Source: Spongilla lacustris (lineage: Eukaryota; Porifera; Demospongiae; Spongillida; Spongillidae). Taken from it: 64,000 nucleotides of DNA. Shown in pieces: positions 9,189 through 21,400 of this stretch. A program made the translations under genes and the position numbers. Under the pieces are notes generated by a model that was not told the DNA's origin, did not search any database, and saw only the letters and a list, made by a program, of their open reading frames with translations. The stretch's first letter is position 1. Each line of letters starts with the position of its first letter. The stretch spans positions 8,249,246-8,313,245 of the forward strand of contig OX442421.1 in the NCBI GenBank assembly GCA_949361645.1. The letters run 5' to 3'.

Positions 9189-12093
9189 ATGGAGGGCAAC
9201 CGATCACTTAAGTCTACGAAAAAGCGTTCACTGCAGCAGCCGTCTGGCCACCTTCCCGTACGAACCAGCGCTCAGATTATTGCAGAAGCGAGGCAGTCTG
9301 TTCGAGCCCTTCCCACCGGCAGGCCATTTACTCCAGCAGATGTTGACAAACAAAGCCGAGGGAGGCCACCTTCTGTTTACAGGTGACTGGCAAACAGCTC
9401 TAATTAATGTAACCTTGAATTTCCCCTTATCCCTGAAGTATTGGAGCAAGGCACTTCTCAGACGAGCAGACAAGTAGACCCAATACGGGCCACATGGCGC
9501 CTCCCAGCAGGGCTGGTTCAAGTCACAAACTTCCCCCTATTGAGAAGTCTCTTCCACCACCACAACCTGCTGCCAATACCAAGGTCATACTTTTGAGCCT
9601 ATTCCATTTATCCTATTTATCCTGTTGCTTTTGCCTTCGCATCCACAGCATTCCAAACCGACTCCACCAACCCCGATGCACTCCATGGCCAATCTCCTTG
9701 AAGACGACACGGTACCTGAGTCCAGCGATACTGGTCCCACCACTCTCAGGTCACGTGATGCTGGCCCCACCTCCTCCCCTACCACTGTTAGCAAACAGAC
9801 TACAAAAGACAGCCATAAAGGCCTGGGTATTGTACCTCCCCAAGCTCCAGGTGTCACACTTCCCCAAGGTCCAGGTGTCACACCTCTCCAAGGTCCAGGT
9901 GTCACACCTCCCCAAGGTCCAGGTGTCACACCTCCCCAAGGTCCAGGTGTCACACCTCCCCAAGGTTCTCGCAAGCTTTCACTCTCACAAGCCAGCACTC
10001 ACCTCAAAAGGGACTCCACCTCCTCCAAGGCTGAGGAAATCGACACCTACTGGGAGGCCAAGGTAGCTCCGCTGCTGAGAAGTCTGGACGAGAGCACTGC
10101 AGACGTTGCTCAGCTTTGTGAAGTGTCGGGGACCCTGTGGAGGCACTTGGAAGGGAGGGGCCTCCTTGGCCGCGTGGGTGGTGATGGGGGCACAAAGAGG
10201 AGGGCTGCTGTGCTGAGGTCCCTGTTCAGGCTCCTGGACCACACGGACAGTCGCCTTCTCCTGAGGCTAGCTCGCATCATTTTGGCTGTAAGCTGTGCAG
10301 CACTAGGAGTGGGGCAGACGTGGCATGGGCACCAGACATGGCATGGGCACCAGACATGGGACGTTGCATGGGCACCAGACATGGCATGGGCACCAGACAT
10401 GGCATGGGCACCAGACATGGCATGGGCACCAGACATGGCATGGGCACCAGACATGGCATGGGCACCAGACATGGCATGGGCACTAGATGTGGCATGGGCA
10501 CCAGACATGGCATGGGCACCAGACATGGCATGGGCACCAGACATGGCATGGGCACTAGATGTGGCATGGGCACCAGACATGGCATGGGCACCAGACATGG
10601 CATGGGCACCAGACATGATATGGGCACCAGACCACCCATTTTATTTTTATCACATGCCTTGCATACTTACACATGCACACACACAGCATGCACACACATG
10701 AACACACACACATACACACACATACACACACATGAACATGCACAAATGCACACACGCACATACACACAATGAGATTTATCTAGTTATCCATTTCAGATGA
10801 AGGTGACAGGAAAGAACTTGCTGAACACCTGCAAACTGTTGTTCAATATCAGTCGCACAGAAGCCAATGACATGCTATTTTCTGAAGAGCAGGTGCTACA
10901 CCCTCTTATCGAGCTGCTGAGGGACACAGACCCTCTTGCTGACATGGACGCCATGGTGTATGGCATGGGGACCCTCAAGATGCTGTCTGGTAATAGTGGA
11001 CTGCGTGACCAGCTGGTTGGGGCAGGTATGAGTGCCCTTCTGGCTGGAGTGCTGCAGAGATGTGCAGAGGTAAGAGGGGGCAGGGGGGCACAAGGGGAGA
11101 GGTAGGAGGAGAGAGGGAGGAGGTGGGAGAAGAGAGAGAGGGAGGAGGGAAAGGAATGACAAAGGCGAGGGACATAGGGAGAGAGGGAAAGAGGGAGGGA
11201 AAAGGAAAGCAGAGGGAGGAGGGAAAGAGGAGGGAGACAGAAAGTAGTGTAAATGGAATGGGAGAGAGAGAGGGGATAGAAATTGTATTTCAGCACACAA
11301 TACTGCACACTATCTCCAGCCATCTTTAGATGAAGGCAACAAGCTCCATTGTGCCAACTTGTTGGTGCAGCTCACCATAGCACTACGCAACCTCAGTGAG
11401 AGCCCCTCCTGCCGCCTAGAGGCAGTCAAGGATGGCATTGTGTCCAGGCTGTGTCCTGTACTTGGAACATATCTGCAAGACAAGGACATTGTTTTCAATA
11501 TATCTAGAGTGCTCAGGTGAGATTAATGGTTAACACCGATGTAATGTTATTGCAGTAACCAGGTAATGGTAGCTTGTAAACTGTTGCTAGGAGGTGACCA
11601 GGTAATGATCATGTGAGCTAGGCAGTAATTAGGTGATGTGGTAATGATCAGGTGAGCTAGGCAGTAATCAGGTGACCAGGTAATGATCATGTGGGCTAGG
11701 TTATAATCAGGTGATGTTGTAATGATCAGGTGGCCAGATAATGATTAGGTAAGCTAGGCAGTAATCAGGTGACCAGGTGTATATGGACTAGGCAGTGAAT
11801 AAGAAAATGCTCAGATGAATCATACCCTCATGTCCATACCCTAATGTCCATACCCTCATGTCCATACCCTCATGTCCATACCCTCATGTCCATACCCTCA
11901 TATCCATACCCTCATGTCCATACCCTCATATCCTTATACACTTATACTCTCATACACTCATACCCCCATACACTCATACCTCCATACACCCATACCTTCA
12001 TACACTCATACCTCCATACACTCATACCGCCATAAACTTACACTCATATCCTTAAGTTATACCCTCTATATGTTAAAAAAAAACAACTTACCT

Positions 12094-12124
<31 letters not shown>

Positions 12125-13748
12125 ATTCCTCCCTTTTAGGAAGTGAGAATGCCGAGTTCGGAGGAAGTAGGTTGCCAGGGTAGGGGAGGTAGAGAGGATG
12201 TGTGCCAGGGTAGGGGAGGTAGAGAGGATGTGTGCCAGGGTAGGGGAGGTAGAGAGGATGTGTGCCAGGGTAGGGGAAGTAAAGAGGATGTGTGACTACT
12301 TCTGGCTTCATATTCTGTGTCCATCTGGTGTGCTCTCATAACCTCATTCATCCTCTGCTTGCCCCCCCCCCCCCCCCCCCAGCAAACTTACTCTCAGCAA
12401 GGACTGTGAAGAAGCCATACAACACTGCCCCACTTTACTCCCTCTGCTGCTACAAGCTCTGGCTTGTCACGCCGATAATGCTGTTAGTCTATTGAGCCTA
12501 CTCTTCCAATCCTTACCTCCCTCTTCTCCACTTCATCGATTTTCCTCTGTTTCCCTTTCCCTTCTCCAAATTCCTTTTAATCCTACCACTACTCACTACA
12601 ACAGTTGTTTCATTTTCTCTCCAAGTCTAAGGGGTTTGTATAGTAACTGTCTTCNNNNNNNNNNNNNNNNNNNNNNNNNNNNNNNNNNNNNNNNNNNNNN
12701 NNNNNNNNNNNNNNNNNNNNNNNNNNNNNNNNNNNNNNNNNNNNNNNNNNNNNNNNNNNNNNNNNNNNNNNNNNNNNNNNNNNNNNNNNNNNNNNNNNNN
12801 NNNNNNNNNNNNNNNNNNNNNNNNNNNNNNNNNNNNNNNNNNNNNNNNNNNNNNTTGTATCACATTTATTCTACACTAACACTTATTATTGCCCAGTTGT
12901 CCATTTACTAATGTGTTTTTCAATATTGGTTCTCCCAACCTTCCCCTTCCCCCTACACTGGGCCTCCTTCCCCCATCCCTCCCCATCACATGGTCATAGG
13001 CAAGCCTCCTTTGCTTTTCAAATAAGTAGCTCTGTATGCATCTGACCATCACGTTGTCCCTCACTCCCTGCTCTGACCATCACCTTGTCCCTCACCCCTG
13101 CTCTGACCATCACCTTGTCCCTCACCCCTGCTCTGACCATCACCTTGTCCCTCACCCCTGCTCTGACCATCACCTTGTCCCTCACCCCTGCTCTGACCAT
13201 CACCTTGTCCCTCACCCCTGCTCCATTCACATGCATACTCATACACACACATACCCATTCACACTCGCACTCACACTCACACACACATACAATGTATATA
13301 CCCATGCTCTCACACATGTCACTCCAGGAGATAGCCGTCAGGATATGCTTCATCCTTGGAAATATGTCTGCCAACGACAATCACGATCCGACTAGGGAGC
13401 TCCTTTATTTCACCCACAAAGCCATTCCTCTTCTGAATAACCTGTGTACCAAGTACCTAAGTGTAGAGAAGAAGGTACGTTTGTGGCACTGAGTGACCAG
13501 CCATTACTATCACTCCCTTGTAGCAACTAAAGAAGATTGCAGACAAGCAGCCTGGTAAAGGAGAAGATGTTCTGATTAAGGTAGGTGTGCTCTAAATGAA
13601 AGTGCTGATGTATAGCTGCATTGTTTCTGTCTTGCATTTTAGCTTGTGCGGGTAATGGCAAACCTGACAGTGCATCCGAGGGTTGGTCCTTCCATTGCCA
13701 ACGATGGGGACACTCTTAGAAATCTCCTGATGATATTAGGTGTGTATG

Positions 13749-13813
<65 letters not shown>

Positions 13814-15155
13814 AAGTGGTTTATGCACCTTGCAGTTTGGACACATGTAGGAAGAAGCCTAACAAAAGGATATCAAACATAGAAAGTTCATTGACTTGCT
13901 AGATGACCTTTCTGAATGATGTCTGTCCTCCTTGTCATAAGAGGCAGGCCTGTTAGCATTTTATTGATGTCTCTCTGGAACAGGTACCGTTTCCCCAATC
14001 GCCTACGAAGAGCTGGTTCTCAATGTTTTGGCCACTCTCAACAACATCTCATTCTATGCTCAACCAGATAGCAGCCTTGTGGAGTTACAGGAAGATGTTG
14101 CCACATGTGAGTGACTCAGGCACATGTCTGTTGGACCTTATACCCTCTCCCTCTTGTCTCTCTCCTCTTGTCTTCCCTTCTCTTCCTGTCCCCAGTGTTG
14201 CTCCAAGTGGTCTTACAAGACACTGGGGACTGTCTTCTTGAGTGTGTCAGGGTGTATGGAAACCTTTCAAGACACCCCGACGTTAGAAAATTGCTCCAAG
14301 AGAGAAAGGGTTTGTGCACTCCCATGATGCACATGCATGTGTATGTGTGTGCTTGTGTGTGTGATGTGTGTGTGCTTGTGTGATGTGTGTGTGCTTGTGT
14401 TGTGTGATGTGTGTGTGCTTGTGTGATGTGTGTCTGTGCTTGTGTGTGTGTGTGTGTGTGTGTGTGTGGCACCAGTGCCCTGGAGACCTGTGGTGCTTCC
14501 CTACATCTTAAATATTCTTCTTATTTACTACTGCAGTTGATGAAATAATGGTCACCTTGCTGGACGCAGGGAGGATGGAGCTGGTGTATGCCTGCTGTGG
14601 TGTTCTCATCAACATGATGGTAGACGTCCCCCAGAGGGCTACACTGGCGAGGATGGGCGGAGTTAGGAAGTAGGTGCAGTGTGAAAATAGATCCCTTCCT
14701 CTCCTCCCCATGTGCTAGTGAGAACATCTGGGGGTTTATCTGTTTGTGCTAGGTTGGTGGATGTACTGCGTGACCTTGCGTGTGAGGATTGGCAGTTGGC
14801 ATCCCTTGTGTGCAAGACACTGTGGAACTTCAGGTAAGCACCTCCATTGATTGGTCACTTTTAATTCATGTGCCCGTCTAGTGAGAATCTCACTGAGGAT
14901 GTTAGCTCCTACCTTGGGGCAGAGGAAGCCGAGGAGCTGATTCATCTTCTTCAGATCTATACAGGTGAGCCACATGGATGGTTACGGAGGGTACCAACGA
15001 ACATGTCTCCTCTTCCTACTCCCCATCCCCACCCCCCCTCACCAGAGAACCATCCAGGCTGTGAAGACGCAAACAGTCACTGGCAAACTGAATTCGTACC
15101 CGTAGCGAAGCTGTTGCTCCATCGTATACAGCTAGCACACACATTACAACATTGA
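9189..15155 (+). CDS. ARMC2: ARMC2, armadillo repeat protein 2
   Basis: Armadillo-repeat protein needed in animals for axonemal central-pair/radial-spoke assembly in motile cilia and sperm. Fifteen exons close in phase: 9189-9382, 9478-9583, 9649-10287, 10797-11069, 11320-11516, 12383-12482, 13328-13474, 13524-13580, 13643-13739, 13984-14106, 14196-14309, 14537-14669, 14753-14833, 14882-14964, 15046-15155. The product is 817 residues (human about 867). Diagnostic stretches: SAQIIAEARQS and RPFTP near residues 27-48, VTGKNLLNTCKLLF, GTLKMLSGNSG, VRVYGNLS, SLVCKTLWNFSEN and the C-terminus WQTEFVPVAKLLLHRIQ. A disordered N-terminal third contains an in-frame 24-bp repeat. Several introns are only 49-70 nt; the others carry tandem repeats and one assembly gap. 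Confidence 0.93.
9843..9967 (+). repeat. 24-bp in-frame minisatellite in ARMC2 exon 3
   Basis: Five copies of CCCCAAGGTCCAGGTGTCAC plus ACCT, each adding PQGPGVTP to the disordered N-terminal region of ARMC2. The period is a multiple of three, so copy-number change keeps the frame. Confidence 0.95.
10318..10632. repeat. 18-bp minisatellite and CA tract in ARMC2 intron 3
   Basis: About 17 copies of CATGGGCACCAGACATGG, followed at 10660-10770 by a CA/CACATA microsatellite that reaches the acceptor of exon 4. Confidence 0.95.
11590..12052. repeat. Degenerate tandem repeats in ARMC2 intron 5
   Basis: 11590-11810 is an imperfect array of AGGTAATGATCAGGTGAGCT-like units; 11824-12052 is an array of 14-bp units CATACCCTCATGTC grading into CATACACTCATA. 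Confidence 0.85.
12094..12380. repeat. Poly-G run, 30-bp repeats and poly-C run in ARMC2 intron 5
   Basis: A run of 30 G (12094-12123), four 30-bp copies containing CAGGGTAGGGGAGGTAGAGA (about 12175-12295), and 19 C at 12362-12380. The C run directly precedes the AG acceptor of exon 6 and acts as its polypyrimidine tract. Confidence 0.9.
12655..12854. other. Assembly gap (200 N)
   Basis: Exactly 200 N in ARMC2 intron 6. Coding phase is continuous between exons 6 and 7, so no exon need be missing. Confidence 0.99.
13071..13222. repeat. 30-bp minisatellite in ARMC2 intron 6
   Basis: Five copies of a 30-bp unit containing TGACCATCACCTTGTCCCTC, followed by a CACACT/CA microsatellite to about 13310. 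Confidence 0.95.
13744..13811. repeat. TG microsatellite in ARMC2 intron 9
   Basis: About 30 TG dinucleotides beginning at the exon 9 donor. A second TG-rich array with TGTGTGTGCTTGTGTGATG units lies at 14335-14470 in intron 11. Confidence 0.95.
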
Positions 15156-15253
15156 TTAAACCTTTACCACCCCCCACCCCCTCGAGCTGGGAGGAATTTA
15201 AAGACCTCAACAATAAGAAAATGATCAATGCAAAAATATGATACAATTCCAAT

Positions 15254-16147
15254 TCACTTGAGCCATGACATCACCTTACGCACACCTAGATATAGGGCCA
15301 CTCCAAACATGCCTAGAATGCCAAACTTGACTGCAGTCCATGCCACACGGACACCCGTGGAGGAGTGGGGGACGGTCATCAGCTGCTTCACCTGGATTGG
15401 CTTCAGCCAATAGCGCTGCACGCCCTGCACGTGTCCCATTCCCATGACGCTGACCACGGTGACCGCGGACCCATATGGCTCCGCCGCACAGTTTGCGCTC
15501 ATCATGAGGGAATAGGTGAGGATCTGGTCGCGTTCGTCCACCAGTACCTGTGACAGCGCAGGGAAGTCAGCCGCCAGTTCCCCGGTAAGCAACGTGACCA
15601 TGTCTTTGTCCTTGAACTTCTCCACGTCCTCGGCCGTGATCTCCATGCTGCTGGCAAGGTTCTGCACCAACAGCCGACCGAAACGGAGCCTTTGCCAGAG
15701 CGAGAGCGAGGCCATAGCCCTTTTGAAAGTGATTCCGATGAGGCGGTCTCCGAGTACAACGCGGCAACCTTCCAGCCTTCTCGCTTCGTCGTATCCGGCC
15801 CTAAACTCTCCGCCCGGGGCTACGCCAAGCTTCTCCGTCAGTTCTGCCGAGAGCTTTAGAAATACTGACTGAGTGATGCCTGCTACGAACCCGTCTCTCC
15901 TGATACAGCTACGAATTTTCGCAAAATTCATAGTCCGTGCCTCCTGGAGTAGTTGTTCTTCTGAGAAGTGAAGCATCATTTCTCTGTCACGACACAACTC
16001 CAGGACGACATATTGGGGGTTCGTAAGGGCTATGGTTTTGCGGACGTCTTCCACGCTTTCCTTGCTGAAATGGGCCGTGCCCACTACATACACTACCGAC
16101 CCATTCGGGCAGGTTAATGTGGTGACAGTCTTTGGCAGTTCGCTCAT
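15254..16147 (-). CDS. TRABD: TRABD, TraB-domain protein
   Basis: A single uninterrupted 297-codon exon with a TraB domain (family TraB/PrgY/gumN). Seen: VVYVVGTAHFS at residues 18-28 with the conserved GTxH, VVLELCRDR at 46-54 (conserved Glu and Arg), GDRLIGITFKRA around 132-143, and GMGHVQGVQRYW near the end (second conserved GxxH). A hydrophobic segment at about 273-290 followed by basic residues may anchor the C-terminus in a membrane. Human TRABD is about 376 residues; TraB proteins are thought to be metallopeptidase-like or regulators at mitochondrial membranes, but the molecular function is not settled. The stop lies 98 bp from the ARMC2 stop (convergent). Confidence 0.92.
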   Translation of the reverse strand: MSELPKTVTTLTCPNGSVVYVVGTAHFSKESVEDVRKTIALTNPQYVVLELCRDREMMLHFSEEQLLQEARTMNFAKIRSCIRRDGFVAGITQSVFLKLSAELTEKLGVAPGGEFRAGYDEARRLEGCRVVLGDRLIGITFKRAMASLSLWQRLRFGRLLVQNLASSMEITAEDVEKFKDKDMVTLLTGELAADFPALSQVLVDERDQILTYSLMMSANCAAEPYGSAVTVVSVMGMGHVQGVQRYWLKPIQVKQLMTVPHSSTGVRVAWTAVKFGILGMFGVALYLGVRKVMSWLK

Positions 16148-16556
16148 TCAATCTGCTGCTAAACATTGGCCACTTGGCGTGTTTATAAGTCCTATTTATA
16201 CATAATACATGTATATTACATCTTGTAATTGTGTGAGAGATGTTCCGTATATCCATTTAAACAACAAACGCCAGCTCTTCTGCTTGACAATGCTCATCCT
16301 TATTTTGAGAAGGGTGCCGGTGACGTACATGTAGGTACGCTGCGCATCTCCCTTTCAAATATTATAGGCACACATAAGCGTATAAAACCTCACAAAGCAT
16401 ACCTTTGCGAAAGGTCACAAAGGTCACTGGACCCAGCCTTAACCGCACATGCATAATTTAGTATTAAGCGAAGGGGGACCTTCTAACCCCGGCCGCAGAT
16501 CGAAACGCATGCATGCTATTGCAGATGTACTAATTTTAATAAAACTTTTTACAAGA
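16148..16556. promoter_or_regulatory. Divergent TRABD / PSMG1 promoter interval
   Basis: 409 bp between divergent start codons. Several upstream ATGs precede PSMG1 (from 16449), but the frame carried from them adds no recognisable sequence. No other gene seen. Confidence 0.45.
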
Positions 16557-17601
<1,045 letters not shown>

Positions 17602-17831
17602 GACAATATAACCCCCCGGGGGCATTCCCCTCACTCCCCCCCCTTCCCCATATATTGGCATACATTTTAGTATGTATCAAATATACAAAAAAATCAGCTT
17701 GTTAATTAATATAAGTGCTGGGTTACAGAATATATATACATGTAGCTAAGCATATACACACATGTACTTGTAGGGGCTGGGGAAGAGGGAGTATAAATGG
17801 CTTTCATGGTTCAGCTTATTATGACGCTTAG

Positions 17832-18424
17832 TTAAAACAGTGTGTCCACCTCGCGGTGCGGTTCAGCGGCCGCGGTGGTCTGGGCCCTGAGGTCCCTCTG
17901 CGAGGAATGCTGGACCTCTTCCATCTTGGTCTCGTTCATCTTGACGTACAAAGGGTTGTTGTAGTCACTGTCATAGTCAGTGGGGGCGTAGAGAGGATTG
18001 TCCGTGATCCAGGACTGGGTGTTGCCTGCAGCCCTGGTATTGGCCTGGGGAGGAGGTTGTAGCGGTGCACTGGGCTTCTGTGGTCTGTCACCGATCCAGC
18101 TTGTCTCATCGATCACTGTTTTAACCCTCTTGTTCTGGAACTCGGTGTCCTTCAAGGGCATCTCTTCAACAAGCGTGGTGCGCTTGTAGATCAGCGCCCT
18201 GTCCTCGTGCACGATTCCTCCAGTCTCAAAGACCAGGGGTTCTGTGGGGGGGATTGGGGGTGTGGTCACATAAGGGCCCCTTGCTGATGCACACAATGTT
18301 ACCTCTGTCTGTGTCAAACGATTCAACTTGTCTCAGTTTTGGGGGCTTCTCGGGCAGTTCTATCGATTCATTTCCTTTTGCCTTAGAAGAGTTTAGACTT
18401 CGCTGTTGTTCTTCTCTAACAAGT
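17832..18424 (-). other. Cytoplasmic tail with two NPLY motifs
   Basis: Exons 23-24. The tail contains ITDNPLYAPTDYDSDYNNPLY, two NPxY-type motifs 14 residues apart, a form known from integrin beta tails to bind PTB domains. No obvious beta-catenin-binding acidic motif is seen. A 61-nt intron (18242-18302) with a C-rich acceptor separates the two exons. Confidence 0.8.
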
Positions 18425-21400
18425 CTGTGCATGTGTGTGGTGAGGGGTGTGTGATGTGTGTTGTGCCAGTGTGTGTTGTGTATGGTGCATGGACGTGTAA
18501 TATTTCTATCAAAGAAAGTATGTTAGATCTACCTTGCATATCTCCTTGAGGCTAGCACCAGTACCAGAAGCAGTATGGATATGATTATCACCGAGTTCAC
18601 CACCACTATCACGGCCACAGCCCATGCTGGGATGGTGCGAGAGACGATCGTTATCGTAGGAACAATGCTTTTCTGGCTGTTGCTCGAGATGTTCTGGGAG
18701 GTGAAGTATAAACCATTTAAAGTATGTGGGTGTGGCCATGTGGGGACCACACTATACCGTTAATGTGAAGTACGCAGTGTACTGATTGAGGGCATTCAGA
18801 CTGCTATTGAGCTGTTGAGCAAGGCTGTCAGCTGAAGCAGTACCGTTGATAGCAAACAGCTGAATATTAAGTGTGCTGTATAGAGAGTAGCATGTGAAGG
18901 AAGGAGGAGGGAGGGGGGAGGGAGGGGTTAGTTACAGTGGGAGTGGTTACCAAGAGGGAGCACAATAGGTACGTGGTTGGGGGTGGGGGTGGGGGTGGCA
19001 GCAGGGTGCAGGCACTGACCTGCTTCCAGTTGAGTTGGTTACCACAACATTAACCCCTAGGGTCTTGCTCAGTATGGCCTCAAACAGTGGCAAATTGAAG
19101 AGGTTCTGATTAGTGACCTGCACCGTCACCTGCACTGTGTCTGTGAAGTTGTACAACAGCACTGACATCTGGCACTTGGCTGCCAGTGAGGGTGACCCTG
19201 CTACCATCGCCGTGACAACATAGCTGAGCTGGCTGGGTGCTGAGAGCAGCGATCTACAAGTGGAGAGGAGTGGGGAAGGGAGGTGGAGAGGAGTGGGGGA
19301 GGGAGGTGGAGAGGTGTGTGGGAGGGAGGTGGAGAGGTGTGGGAGGAAGGTGGAGAGGTGTGGGAGGGAGGTGGAGAGGTGTGGGGGAGGGAGGTAGAGA
19401 GGAGTGGGGGAGAGAGGTAGAGAGGAGTGGGGGAGGGAGGTGGAGAGTGGGGGAGGGAGGTGGAGAGTGGGGGAGGGAGGTACAAATAGTCAGATGTAAG
19501 TTATGCTTCCAGTTAGTAGGGTGTATTAGTCATACCTATTGACGGTCAGCTCCCCAGTGATGGTGTTCAGGTTGAGGTACATGTAACCTTGCTTGTCCGT
19601 TAAGGCAAAGGTCACCTTGGCATTGTCATCCCCACCAGTAGCGGTCACAGCAGGACCGCAGCCAAAGGCAAGGTTTTGAGGGACCGGGACACACGAGCCT
19701 ACAGCTGTGCTCCTGATGAGACGAAGGGTTGTAGGTGACTGGCAGATGGGAGCCTTGTTATTGACTGCCAGTACATTGATAGTCAGCTGAGGAAGGGAAG
19801 GGGAAGACAGGGGGAAGGGAGGGAGGGGAGGGAGGGAAGGGAGGGAAGGGAAGGGAAGGGAAGGGAAGGGAGGGAGGGAGGGAGGGAGGGAGGGAGGGAG
19901 GGAGGGAGGGAGGGAAGGAAGGGAGGGAGGGAGGGAGGGAGGGGAGGGAGGGAAGGGAGGGAGGGAAGGGAGGGGAAGAGAGGGGGGAAGGGAGGGAAGG
20001 GAGGGGAAGAGAGGGGGGAAGGGAGGGAGAGCAACAAATGAGGTTGCTGATATGCACTTGCACACAGATCTTACCTGCAGCACAGTACTTCGATCTCTAT
20101 AGTCAGTGCCAGTTATGTTGATCTTGTAGCTAAGAACAGACTTGTAGTCCAACAGGCCATTAACCCTGACCACACCCATCTTGGAGTCTACAGAGAACTG
20201 GGTGCTTCCAGTGAGGGAGTAGGTCAGCAGATGGACAAAGCTCGCATTTGTGAGGTAGGTGTTAGCAGCGAAGACAAAGTCCCCGACACTTGCGTTCTCA
20301 AAGACACTGGCATTTGCCTGGCTAAGTCGGAACACAGGAGGGGGTGGGTCGATGATGTCCACCTTGAATGAGGCAGTGAGGTTACTACCGCTACACTCTG
20401 TGCTGACGTTGATCCAGGCAGACCCACTGCTTGTACCATTGATCCAAGGGCCAGCAATGGTCACTCTGCTGGTCTGTACTGTGCTCAGCGCAAGTCCTGA
20501 TGAATTCAATGTTAGCCTGTGACCGTCGCTTGGCAACAGGGATGCTGTCACCTTCACCTGCTCACCCACAAACAGCTGGGTAAGGAGGTTCACGGTGAGG
20601 GTGCCTTGGGACGATGGGGATGAGGCATCGGAAGTCAGTGTAAGCTGGTACAGGAGGGGTAGAGGGTCAAGCTCCATGATCCTCAGGCTGCTGTCAACAA
20701 CGGTGATGTCCGATGTGGTGATGGAGGTGTTGTTGATCCGCAGCTGGGCGATACCCACATTATGGGCCTTGACCCTGCCATCGTTCACGGAGAGAACAGT
20801 CGTGTTTGTGGAGATCAGCTGGAATGGAGGAGAGTAAAGTTAAGGTGGAGTAGTAGGTGGGGCAGGAAGGTGTGGTAGTAGGTGGGGCAGGAAGGTGTGG
20901 TAGTAGGTGGGGCAGGAAGGTGTGGTAGTAGGTGGGGCAGGAAGGTGTGGTAGTAGGTGGGGCAGGAAGGTGTGGTAGTGGGTGGGGCAGGTAGATGTGG
21001 TAGTAGGTGAGACAGGAAGGTGTGGTAGTAGGTGGGGCAGGAAGGTGTGGGTGGTATGTGGGTGGTAGTAGGTGGGGCAGGAAGGTGTGGGTGGTAGGTG
21101 GAGCAGGAAGGTGTGGGTGGTAGGTGGGGCAGGAAGGTGGGGCAGGAAGGTGTGGTAGTAGGTGGGGCAGGAAGGTGTGGGTGGTGGGTGGAGCAGGAAG
21201 GTGTGGTAGTAATGATGACTCACCATGTTCTGTATGAAGGGCAGCACATCGATGGTTACGTTTCCATCTGCACGTGACAGCAGGGCACTGGCGATGACCG
21301 TTGTTGGCTCAAAGCTGCCACACACCATCTGCAGTGTGTGATCGGCAACGCTTAGCCAGGTGGTCTCTGGGTAGATGTGCCACACGTAGATGGAGACTAC

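Larger units (their letters stand above)
18533..20364 (-). other. Membrane-proximal region and transmembrane helix
   Basis: Two further cadherin-like repeats (FRLSQANASVFENASVGDF; AVNNKAPIC), a domain with paired Cys, and the helix AWAVAVIVVVNSVIIISI continuing LLLVLVLA, stopped by ASRRYAR in exon 22. The basic stop-transfer fixes type I topology. Confidence 0.85.

Noticed and set aside
10320..10772. MAWAPD / MGTRHG repeat ORFs
   Set aside because: Both are frames of an 18-bp minisatellite in ARMC2 intron 3, with ARMC2 homology resuming only at 10797.
16449..16556. Upstream in-frame start for PSMG1
   Set aside because: The extra 36 residues show no resemblance to the family; 16557 begins the acidic N-terminus typical of the protein.
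18226..18326. Frameshift or sequencing error in the cadherin tail
   Set aside because: A 61-nt intron (18242-18302) with GT/AG and correct phase joins the two frames and restores a sensible tail.
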